A DNA stretch of 5,004 nt. It comes from Candidatus Nealsoniibacteriota bacterium (GTDB taxonomy: Bacteria; Patescibacteriota; Minisyncoccia; Minisyncoccales; CSSED10-335). The position numbers and the translations under genes were made by a program. The notes under the pieces are model-generated. The model did not search any database. It was given only the letters and a program-made list of their open reading frames with translations, and was not told the DNA's origin. Below, piece by piece: positions 1-4,744 of this stretch (positions within the stretch are counted from its first letter, which is position 1; every line of letters begins with the position of its first letter). Where the stretch lies: contig PWOE01000154.1 in the NCBI GenBank assembly GCA_003557585.1, positions 1-5,004 of the forward strand, written 5' to 3'.

Positions 1-209
1 TCAATCCATTCGGAGCTTTTGTTCAAATAATTTCTGATGACAAAGATAGCAAGGATGAAGAAGACAAAGTCCAAGGACTATGTCATGTCTCAGAATTTGA
101 AAAAGCCGAAGAGATGAATGAGAAATTGGTTATCGATCAAGAGTATGATTTTGAGATTCTCTTGATAGAGCCAAAAGAGCATCGGATGATTTTAAGGCTG
201 AAAGATTAA
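1..209 (+). CDS. rpsA: 30S ribosomal protein S1, C-terminal fragment (S1 RNA-binding domain)
   Basis: The gene enters from the left edge. The first full codon is at 3 and the stop is TAA at 207-209, leaving 68 residues. They read as most of one OB-fold S1 domain: NPFGAFVQI (the PFGAFV strand and turn), then GLCHVSEF (the usual GLVHISEL), then the closing YDFEILLIEPKEHRMILRLKD. A short acidic/lysine insert (SDDKDSKDEEDK) lengthens the loop between the first and second motifs. S1 binds mRNA on the 30S subunit and helps start translation, which matters here because the neighbouring genes lack Shine-Dalgarno sites. The gene ends directly before a strong terminator. Only one domain is visible, so another S1-domain protein (PNPase, an RNase, or an S1-like regulator) is not excluded. 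The domain call is firm and the gene name is probable. Confidence 0.72.
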   Translation, partial: NPFGAFVQIISDDKDSKDEEDKVQGLCHVSEFEKAEEMNEKLVIDQEYDFEILLIEPKEHRMILRLKD

Positions 210-220
210 CTAAAAAGAAG

Positions 221-246
221 ACAGGCTTTACAAAGCCTGTTTTTTT
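221..246 (+). terminator. Rho-independent terminator of the S1 gene, probably bidirectional
   Basis: ACAGGCTT (221-228), loop TACA, AAGCCTGT (233-240) form a perfect 8-bp stem followed by a T run (240-246), 11 nt after the S1 stop codon. On the minus strand the same hairpin is followed by CTTCTTTTT, so it can also stop transcription leaving tRNA-Arg(CCT), whose 3' end is at 248. The plus-strand reading is the stronger one. Confidence 0.88.
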
Positions 247-247
247 G

Positions 248-319
248 TGCCCTCGCCAGGACTCGAACCTGGATCTAGAACTTAGGAGGTTCTTGTTCTA
301 TCCCTTGAACTACGAGGGC
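248..319 (-). tRNA. tRNA-Arg (anticodon CCT)
   Basis: The complement folds as a full 72-nt cloverleaf: acceptor GCCCTCG/CGAGGGC, D stem GTTC/GAAC, anticodon stem AGAAC/GTTCT with loop CTCCTAA, a 4-nt variable loop, and T arm CCAGG-TTCGAGT-CCTGG. U33 is present and positions 34-36 are CCT, reading AGG codons. The discriminator is A73. CCA is not encoded; the genome continues CAAAAAA. It is a single gene that diverges from the htrA-like gene and converges on the S1 gene. Confidence 0.95.
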
Positions 320-328
320 TCTTCTTGT

Positions 329-338
329 CTTTATCACA
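329..338 (-). promoter_or_regulatory. Possible extended -10 promoter of tRNA-Arg(CCT)
   Basis: On the minus strand TGTGATAAAG places an extended -10 (TGn then GATAAA, 330-335) about 10 nt before the tRNA 5' end. The only -35-like TTGAAA (357-362) sits 21 nt away, too far for a normal spacer. The tRNA must have its own promoter because the protease gene upstream points the other way, but this assignment is weak. Confidence 0.33.
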
Positions 339-364
339 AAAAAGAGAAAATTTCCATTTCAATT

Positions 365-392
365 TTGCATTTATTTGTTTAATTGATATAAT
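365..392 (+). promoter_or_regulatory. Sigma70-type promoter of the htrA-like gene; predicts a leaderless mRNA
   Basis: The -35 is TTGCAT (365-370), the spacer is 16 nt, and the -10 is TATAAT (387-392) preceded by TG at 384-385 (extended -10). The ATG follows after exactly 7 nt, where transcription would begin, and there is no purine-rich ribosome site between. The ftsH promoter has the same geometry. This promoter is also the main argument for placing the protease start at 400. Confidence 0.75.
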
Positions 393-399
393 TTCATCA

Positions 400-1428
400 A
401 TGAGCAAAAAATATTCAATAGAAGAGTTAGCAAAAGTAGTCTGCCCGGCAGTGATTACCATTGCAGCATCTAAAGATCTTCCTAAGATAGAGGGTTTCTA
501 TTCTCTACCCTACAACAATCAAAATTATATGATTCCCAAAATGAAGGGAAGCAAAAAGGTTGAAACTAAAATTGGTGGAGCAAGTGGCTTCATAGTCTCA
601 AGCGATGGTTATATTATCACTTCAAGCCACGTAGTTTCAGACCAAGAAGCTAGCTACACTGCCGTCATTGAGCCAACCATGAAATATCCTGTGAAGGTTA
701 TCTCAAGAGATTCACTGAATGATATCGCTGTTTTGAAGATTCAAGCCGACAAATTACCTTTTCTTAATCTAGGTGACTCTTCCAAGGTAAAGATTGGTGA
801 GCAAGTTATCGCTGTCGGTAACCCTTTAGGAGAATTCTATGACACTGTATCCGCCGGAATAGTTTCTGGCCTTTCTCGTTTGATTAGCGCTCAAAGTGGT
901 CCAATGGAAAAATCGACCAGATTAAAAGGGTTAATTCAGACAGACGCTGCTATTAATCCAGGCAATTCAGGTGGTCCTTTAATAGATATGAGAGGTAAAG
1001 TTATCGGCATAAATACAGCTATGGTGAGTGGAGCTCAAAATCTTGGCTTTGCTATTCCTATAAACTACGCAAAAAAAGACTTAGAGGAAGTTCAAAAGTA
1101 TGGCAAGATTAAAAGGCCTTTTCTGGGAATAAAATATATCATGATTAATAAAGAGATAGCGGAAACAAATGATTTACCCGTTACTTACGGAGCTTTAATT
1201 ATCAGAGAAAGACTGGGAGAAGAAGCTGTCTTGCCCAATTCAACTGCAGGTAAGGCCGGATTGAAAGAATTTGATATTATCCTTGAGGTTGACGATGAAA
1301 AGATAGATGAAGAAAACTACCTCTCTGACATTTTAGAAAAAAGAGATATCGGTAGAGAGATAAGCTTAAAAGTTCTACGCAAAAAAAATATATTAAATAT
1401 ATCTCTCAAGCTAGAAGAGAAGAAATAA
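400..1428 (+). CDS. htrA: HtrA/DegQ-like serine protease with one PDZ domain, no export signal
   Basis: A 342-aa trypsin-fold protease of the HtrA (S1C) family. The catalytic triad is visible: His77 in TSSHVV, Asp108 in NDIAVLKI, Ser190 in GNSGGPL, with the oxyanion region QTDAAINPGNSGG intact. A single PDZ domain covers about residues 240-335 (FLGIKY, a GALI carboxylate loop, AGLKEFDIILEVDDEKI). HtrA proteins degrade or refold damaged proteins, usually outside the cytoplasm. This one has no signal peptide or transmembrane helix in its first 60 residues, so a cytoplasmic location or another export route must be considered. I chose ATG 400 over the in-frame TTG at 325: the homologous part begins just after ATG 400, a consensus promoter lies inside the longer version, and the extra residues have no family match I recognise. 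The neighbouring gene to the right is a convergent tRNA 6 nt beyond the stop. No plus-strand terminator is visible. The protease call is near certain; the exact start is likely. Confidence 0.93.
   Translation: MSKKYSIEELAKVVCPAVITIAASKDLPKIEGFYSLPYNNQNYMIPKMKGSKKVETKIGGASGFIVSSDGYIITSSHVVSDQEASYTAVIEPTMKYPVKVISRDSLNDIAVLKIQADKLPFLNLGDSSKVKIGEQVIAVGNPLGEFYDTVSAGIVSGLSRLISAQSGPMEKSTRLKGLIQTDAAINPGNSGGPLIDMRGKVIGINTAMVSGAQNLGFAIPINYAKKDLEEVQKYGKIKRPFLGIKYIMINKEIAETNDLPVTYGALIIRERLGEEAVLPNSTAGKAGLKEFDIILEVDDEKIDEENYLSDILEKRDIGREISLKVLRKKNILNISLKLEEKK
1381..1402 (-). terminator. Possible weak terminator of the tRNA-Arg/tRNA-His unit, inside the protease gene
   Basis: On the minus strand a 6-bp stem made only of A-T pairs (ATATAT/ATATAT, 1388-1402, 3-nt loop) is followed by a T run (1381-1387), about 33 nt beyond tRNA-His. 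An all-AT stem is weak. A plain T run right after the tRNA (1427-1432) may do the job instead. Confidence 0.25.
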
Positions 1429-1434
1429 AAAATG

Positions 1435-1507
1435 GGTGAGCGACGGGAGTCGAACCCGCAACCACTGGCTCCACAAACCAGTGCTCTACCATTGAGCTAC
1501 GCCCACC
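1435..1507 (-). tRNA. tRNA-His (anticodon GTG), G-1 encoded
   Basis: The complement folds as a cloverleaf: acceptor GTGGGCG/CGCTCAC with one G-U pair, D stem GCTC/GAGC, anticodon stem CTGGT/GCCAG with loop TTGTGGA, T arm GCGGG-TTCGACT-CCCGT. The anticodon is GTG (His). The histidine identity pair is present: G-1 (1507) opposite C73 (1435). After C73 the genome has CAT, so a full CCA is not encoded. It is the second gene of a two-tRNA unit, separated from tRNA-Arg(TCT) by only 3 nt. Its 3' end is 6 nt from the stop codon of the converging protease gene, and its T-rich trailer overlaps that stop codon. Confidence 0.96.
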
Positions 1508-1510
1508 ATG

Positions 1511-1584
1511 CGCTCCCGGCACGACTCGAACGTGCAACCTATTCCTTAGAAGGGAATTGCTCTGTCCTGTTGAGCTACGGGAGC
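1511..1584 (-). tRNA. tRNA-Arg (anticodon TCT)
   Basis: A 74-nt cloverleaf on the complement: acceptor GCTCCCG/CGGGAGC, D stem GCTC/GAGC, anticodon stem ATTCC/GGAAT with loop CTTCTAA, T arm GCACG-TTCGAGT-CGTGC. The anticodon is TCT, reading AGA/AGG; AGA is the commonest arginine codon in the genes of this window. The discriminator is G73 and the following bases are CA, not CCA. It is the first gene of the tRNA-Arg/tRNA-His unit, with its promoter just upstream. Confidence 0.96.
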
Positions 1585-1596
1585 ATTGGTGCGACC

Positions 1597-1625
1597 ATTA
1601 TATAGAAAAATATCGGCTAAATCAA
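1597..1625 (-). promoter_or_regulatory. Sigma70-type promoter of the tRNA-Arg(TCT)/tRNA-His unit
   Basis: On the minus strand TTGATT (1620-1625), a 17-nt spacer and TATAAT (1597-1602) form a near-consensus promoter. Transcription would start near 1590, about 6 nt before the mature tRNA 5' end at 1584. Its -35 element is 8 nt from the -35 of the divergent ftsH promoter, so the two polymerases would compete for the same short region. Confidence 0.75.
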
Positions 1626-1633
1626 GAAAGAAG

Positions 1634-1661
1634 TTGAATTTCTCTATTTTTATGATATAAA
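1634..1661 (+). promoter_or_regulatory. Sigma70-type promoter of ftsH and the downstream operon; predicts a leaderless mRNA
   Basis: The -35 is TTGAAT (1634-1639), the spacer is 16 nt, and the -10 is TATAAA (1656-1661) preceded by TG (1653-1654). The ftsH ATG follows 7 nt after the -10, with no ribosome-binding site. Every spacing equals that of the htrA-like gene's promoter. Confidence 0.72.
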
Positions 1662-1668
1662 TACTATC

Positions 1669-3504
1669 ATGAAATCAAAGACTTTAATTAAAAACATATC
1701 AATTGTTCTAGTAATCTTTATTGCTCTAATTATTCTTTTTGGATTAATTATCTCTCCCCCAGAAAAAAGAGAGGATATCTCTTTCAGTGACCTCATTGAT
1801 CGAGTAGAAAAAGAAGAGATAAAAGAGATAACTGTTGTCGGTTCAGAGATAAAAGCGACGACAATCAATGAAGAGAAATTAGCGACTTTTAAAGAGGGAG
1901 AATCCTCTCTTTCAGAATCTTTTAGAAATTATGATGTCTCTCCTGATAAGATTAAATCAATCAATCTCATTATAGAGACTCCTCACGATTGGTCTTGGGC
2001 ATTTCTCTTTGTTATAGGATTCCTTCCTTTAATGCTTTTTGTCTTCTTTTTCTGGTTCCTCTTTAAGCAAGCTAAAGGTGGCGGAGGGGCAATGCAATCT
2101 CTCGATTTCACTAAATCAAAGGCTCGTCTTTTTGGCCCCGAAGAGAGACTCAAAGAAAAGACAACTCTTGACGATGTAGCTGGTTTAAAAGAGAGCAAAG
2201 AAGAGCTTCAAGAAATTGTTGATTTTCTTAAAAGTCCAAAGAAATTCCATAATATGGGAGCACGTATTCCTAAGGGGGTTCTCTTGATTGGGCCTGCCGG
2301 TGTAGGAAAAACACTCCTAGCTAGAGCTATCGCTGGAGAGGCCAATGTTCCATTCTTTCATACTTCAGGTTCTTCTTTTGTTGAATTGTTTTTTGGAACT
2401 GGAGCGGCGAGAATAAGAGATCTTTTCGCAACAGCTAAAAAGAATTCCCCTGCTATTATCTTTATCGATGAGCTGGATGCTGTTGGCAGAATGAGAGGCT
2501 CTGGGATTGGTGGCGGTCACGACGAAAGAGAGCAGACACTTAACCAGCTCTTGGTTGAGATGGATGGCTTTGAAAAAAACGCTAATGTTATTGTTGTCTC
2601 TGCAACTAATAGGCCTGATGTCTTGGATTCAGCTCTTTTGCGACCAGGCCGATTTGACCGAATGATAACTTTAGACCATCCAGACATTAATGATCGTGAA
2701 GCAATCTTGAAAATTCATTGCAAAGGCAAGCCTATTGCTAAAGATGTTAATCTTCGAGAGGTTGCTGAAAGAACTCCTGGCTTTTCTGGCGCTGATCTGT
2801 CAAATGTAATTAATGAAGGAGCTATCTTGGCTGCCAGAAGAAACAGAAAAGAAGTTCAGCAAACAGATTTTCTAGAATCTATAGAAAAAGTTCTTCTTGG
2901 TCCAGAGAGAAAGAGTCATATCTTTTCAAAGAAAGAAAAAGAGATTAGTGCTTACCACGAAGTTGGCCACGCCTTGGTTTCTACCTTCCTACAGGAATCA
3001 TCCCCTGTCAGAAAGATATCTATAATATCCAGAGGCTCAGCTGGTGGCTACACAATCAAGATGCCAAAAGAAGAAAAAAAGATAATGACAAGGTCTGAAT
3101 TCATGTCAGAAATTGCCGTTCTTCTCGGTGGTTACTGTGCTGAAAAGATAAAGTATGGCGAAATTACATCAGGCTCATCTAATGATTTAGAAAAGGCATC
3201 ACAATTAGCTAAGAAATTAGTGAAGCAGTATGGTATGTCTTCTTTGGGCCCAATAGCTTTTGGTAAAAAGGATGATCTAATCTTCCTGGGTAAAGATCTT
3301 TCCGAGGGCAATAATTACTCAGAAAAGGTCGCTGCAAAGATTGATGAAGAGATTTCAAAAGTTATAAAAAAGGCGGAAAGAGAAGCAACCAAGATCTTAA
3401 CAAAGAACAAATCTTTACTTAACAAGATAACTAAAGTTCTTATCGAAAAAGAGACAATTGAAAGAGAAGAATTCGAAAGATTGGTAAAGAACAAAGAAAG
3501 ATAG
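1669..3504 (+). CDS. ftsH: ATP-dependent zinc metalloprotease FtsH
   Basis: A 611-aa membrane-anchored AAA+ protease that extracts and degrades misassembled membrane proteins and unstable regulators as a hexamer facing the cytoplasm. Two transmembrane helices (about 8-29 and 110-133) flank an 80-residue outer domain. The AAA+ module has Walker A GPAGVGKT (208-215), pore loop FVELFFGTG (around 241-243), Walker B IIFIDELD (263-270) and the second region of homology with arginine fingers R325 and R328 in LRPGRFDR. The protease has HEVGH (430-434) as zinc site and D506 in SSNDLEKA as third ligand. All catalytic residues are present and the length is normal. Small departures from consensus: GPAGVGKT for GPPGTGKT, FFG for FVG in the pore loop, HEVGH for HEAGH. 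The start at ATG 1669 directly precedes the basic residues and first helix and follows a promoter, with no Shine-Dalgarno. The TAG stop abuts the first base of tRNA-Ile. Confidence 0.98.
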   Translation: MKSKTLIKNISIVLVIFIALIILFGLIISPPEKREDISFSDLIDRVEKEEIKEITVVGSEIKATTINEEKLATFKEGESSLSESFRNYDVSPDKIKSINLIIETPHDWSWAFLFVIGFLPLMLFVFFFWFLFKQAKGGGGAMQSLDFTKSKARLFGPEERLKEKTTLDDVAGLKESKEELQEIVDFLKSPKKFHNMGARIPKGVLLIGPAGVGKTLLARAIAGEANVPFFHTSGSSFVELFFGTGAARIRDLFATAKKNSPAIIFIDELDAVGRMRGSGIGGGHDEREQTLNQLLVEMDGFEKNANVIVVSATNRPDVLDSALLRPGRFDRMITLDHPDINDREAILKIHCKGKPIAKDVNLREVAERTPGFSGADLSNVINEGAILAARRNRKEVQQTDFLESIEKVLLGPERKSHIFSKKEKEISAYHEVGHALVSTFLQESSPVRKISIISRGSAGGYTIKMPKEEKKIMTRSEFMSEIAVLLGGYCAEKIKYGEITSGSSNDLEKASQLAKKLVKQYGMSSLGPIAFGKKDDLIFLGKDLSEGNNYSEKVAAKIDEEISKVIKKAEREATKILTKNKSLLNKITKVLIEKETIEREEFERLVKNKER

Positions 3505-3576
3505 CGGCCCGTAGCTCAAGGGCGGAGCACCAAGCTTATATCTTGGGGGTTGCAGGTTCGAATCCTGCCGGGCCGA
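3505..3576 (+). tRNA. tRNA-Ile (anticodon TAT, reads ATA)
   Basis: A 72-nt cloverleaf: acceptor CGGCCCG/CGGGCCG, D stem GCTC/GAGC, anticodon stem CCAAG/CTTGG with loop CTTATAT, variable GGGTT, T arm GCAGG-TTCGAAT-CCTGC, A73. Positions 34-36 are TAT after a normal U33, so by sequence it reads the isoleucine codon ATA directly. Most bacteria instead use a CAT-anticodon tRNA-Ile modified to lysidine by TilS. Oddities are G rather than A at the end of the D loop (position 21) and T38. It begins on the base right after the ftsH stop codon, so it has no leader of its own and should be cut from the ftsH transcript. No CCA is encoded; CT follows A73. Confidence 0.93.
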
Positions 3577-3583
3577 CTAGAAG

Positions 3584-3656
3584 GGGCGTGTAGCTCAGTG
3601 GTTAGAGTATCTGCTCGACACGCAGAGGGTCAGAGGTTCGAATCCTCTCACGCCCA
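3584..3656 (+). tRNA. tRNA-Val (anticodon GAC) with C33
   Basis: A 73-nt cloverleaf: acceptor GGGCGTG/CACGCCC, D stem GCTC/GAGT (one G-U), anticodon stem TCTGC/GCAGA (3610-3614/3622-3626), T arm AGAGG-TTCGAAT-CCTCT, A73. The 7-nt anticodon loop is TCGACAC, which puts GAC (Val, GTC/GTT codons) at 34-36, but position 33 (3616) is C where U is nearly universal. Bacterial tRNA-Val(GAC) normally has loop TTGACAT, so this looks like a U33C change in an otherwise sound gene. It lies 7 nt after tRNA-Ile and its A73 is 4 nt before the next ATG. No CCA is encoded; CA follows A73. Confidence 0.9.
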
Positions 3657-3660
3657 CAAG

Positions 3661-4359
3661 ATGAATTACAAGATTAAAACGATTTACCAGGACAACGATT
3701 TAATAGTTGCTGATAAGCCTCCTGGAGTGATAACTTTTCGCCAAAACCAAGACAAAGGCGTTTTTTTAATGGATTCTCTTGTTGAGGAATATCCTGAAAT
3801 TAAAAAAGTTGGTGAAGAGCCAAGATATGGAGCGATTCATCGATTAGACAAAGATACCTCTGGAGTTGTTTTAATTGCCAAGAACAATGATTCGTTTAAT
3901 TGGTTTCAAAAACAGTTCAAAGAAAGAAAGGTGGTAAAAGAGTATCTCGCCCTCTCTGTCGGTAAAGTTAAAGAGAAAGAAGGGCTTATTGAGACAAATA
4001 TCGGTCGCTCTCCTAAGGATAGAAGAAAACAAAGAGCCTTTCCTATCTATGATCCCAAAAACCCTCGATTGGCTATTACTCGATACAAGGTATTGAAAAT
4101 TTTTGAAAATTATACTTTAATAAAGGTCACTCCAGAGACAGGTCGCAAACATCAGATTAGATGTCATTTGGCTCACATTAAAAATCCGATAGCTGGAGAT
4201 CTCTTGTACGGATTCAAGAATCAACCTTGTCCAGATAACCTTGAAAGGCATTTTTTGCACGCAAGAGGAATTAGAGTCAATACTTTGAATTATGGCTACA
4301 AGGAATTCTTTTCAGAGATTCCAAGCGACCTGCAAAGAGTTTTAGATAATATTAAATAA
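3661..4359 (+). CDS. RluA-family pseudouridine synthase (no S4 domain)
   Basis: A 232-aa enzyme that isomerises selected uridines to pseudouridine in structured RNA (23S rRNA or tRNA in this family). The catalytic motif HRLDKDTSGVVLIAK carries the nucleophile Asp63. Family motifs follow in order: KEYLALSVG (93-101), TGRKHQIRCHLAHIKNPIAGD (160-180) and RHFLHARGI (196-204). There is no N-terminal S4 RNA-binding domain, as in the short RluA and TruC types, so target bases cannot be assigned from sequence; I give no gene symbol. The start is ATG 3661. The frame stays open to 3550, but the upstream part is only the translation of tRNA-Val and part of tRNA-Ile. There is no Shine-Dalgarno site: just CAAG lies between the tRNA-Val discriminator and the ATG, so 3' trimming of the tRNA would leave an almost leaderless message. 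rplS starts 9 nt downstream. Confidence 0.94.
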   Translation: MNYKIKTIYQDNDLIVADKPPGVITFRQNQDKGVFLMDSLVEEYPEIKKVGEEPRYGAIHRLDKDTSGVVLIAKNNDSFNWFQKQFKERKVVKEYLALSVGKVKEKEGLIETNIGRSPKDRRKQRAFPIYDPKNPRLAITRYKVLKIFENYTLIKVTPETGRKHQIRCHLAHIKNPIAGDLLYGFKNQPCPDNLERHFLHARGIRVNTLNYGYKEFFSEIPSDLQRVLDNIK

Positions 4360-4368
4360 GAGATAAAA

Positions 4369-4728
4369 ATGAGCGAACAAGAAGAAAAAAAAGAGAGCGT
4401 AGAAAAAAAAGAGAGTATCCCTCAAGTAAGAGTTGGAGAAACTATCAAAATATATTACAAGTTTGTTGAGAAGGACAAAGAAAGAATCCAACCTTTTGAA
4501 GGGATAGTTATCTCTAAGAAAGGAAGTGGTATCTCAGAGTCGATGACTATAAGAGGCTCTATATCAGGAGTTATGATAGAAAAGATAATCCCTGTTCATT
4601 CTCCCAACATCGACAAGATAGAAGTTCTTAAAAAGGGTAAAGTCCGAAGAGCTAAGCTATATTTCTTGAGAGACGCAATTGGTAAGAGGGCTCGTCTTAA
4701 AAGAAAAGTAGAAAAAAAAGAAAATTAG
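4369..4728 (+). CDS. rplS: 50S ribosomal protein L19
   Basis: 119 aa. L19 lies at the 30S-50S interface of the ribosome. The SH3-like core is clear: VRVGETIKIYYK (20-31), ERIQPFEGIVISKKGSGIS (38-56), IPVHSPNIDKIEV (74-86) and the signature KVRRAKLYFLRD (91-102). The usual N-terminal segment ahead of the core is replaced by a charged stretch rich in Glu and Lys with a six-residue repeat (EKKESV, EKKESI), and the C-terminus ends in a related VEKKEN. Both termini hold runs of eight A. Isoleucine codons are 7 ATA, 7 ATC and 1 ATT, so ATA is not avoided even in a ribosomal gene. It follows the pseudouridine synthase after 9 nt; the only Shine-Dalgarno-like sequence is a weak AAGAGA. It precedes three tRNAs with no terminator seen. 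The classical rpsP-rimM-trmD neighbours are absent. Confidence 0.96.
   Translation: MSEQEEKKESVEKKESIPQVRVGETIKIYYKFVEKDKERIQPFEGIVISKKGSGISESMTIRGSISGVMIEKIIPVHSPNIDKIEVLKKGKVRRAKLYFLRDAIGKRARLKRKVEKKEN
4384..4419 (+). repeat. 18-bp tandem duplication within the 5' end of rplS
   Basis: Two adjacent 18-bp units (4384-4401 and 4402-4419) match at 15 of 18 positions, with the first 14 identical (G, eight A, GAGAG). They encode EKKESV and EKKESI. A related A8 run recurs near the 3' end of the gene (4712-4719, VEKKEN). Slippage or duplication in the disordered tail is the simplest origin. Confidence 0.8.
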
Positions 4729-4744
4729 TTCCTTATACAAAAAA

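Noticed and set aside
325..399. TTG start giving a 25-residue longer protease
   Set aside because: It would place a consensus -35/-10 inside the coding sequence and starts 6 nt from a divergent tRNA. The added residues show no family match, while ATG 400 sits just before the conserved part.
1650..1868. Minus-strand open frame opposite the start of ftsH
   Set aside because: It is a shadow of ftsH on the opposite strand, low in complexity, and overlaps the ftsH promoter.
1983..2198. Minus-strand open frame opposite the second membrane helix of ftsH
   Set aside because: It is antisense to conserved ftsH sequence and has no recognisable protein features.
3584..3656. Reading the tRNA with C33 as tRNA-Ser(CGA) by shifting the loop one base
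   Set aside because: The shifted stem loses its pairing (C opposite C), and there is no long variable arm as tRNA-Ser requires. GAC with C33 is the only consistent fold.
3550..3660. In-frame N-terminal extension of the pseudouridine synthase
   Set aside because: These codons are the end of tRNA-Ile and all of tRNA-Val; the open frame is accidental.
4360..4368. AAGAGA as a Shine-Dalgarno site for rplS
   Set aside because: The match to GGAGG is poor and the other genes lack such sites, so it cannot be claimed as functional.
4734..4739. TATACA as a -10 for the tRNA-Leu/Val/Phe cluster
   Set aside because: It lies too close to the tRNA 5' end to leave a normal start site, and the -35 position is only a run of A.
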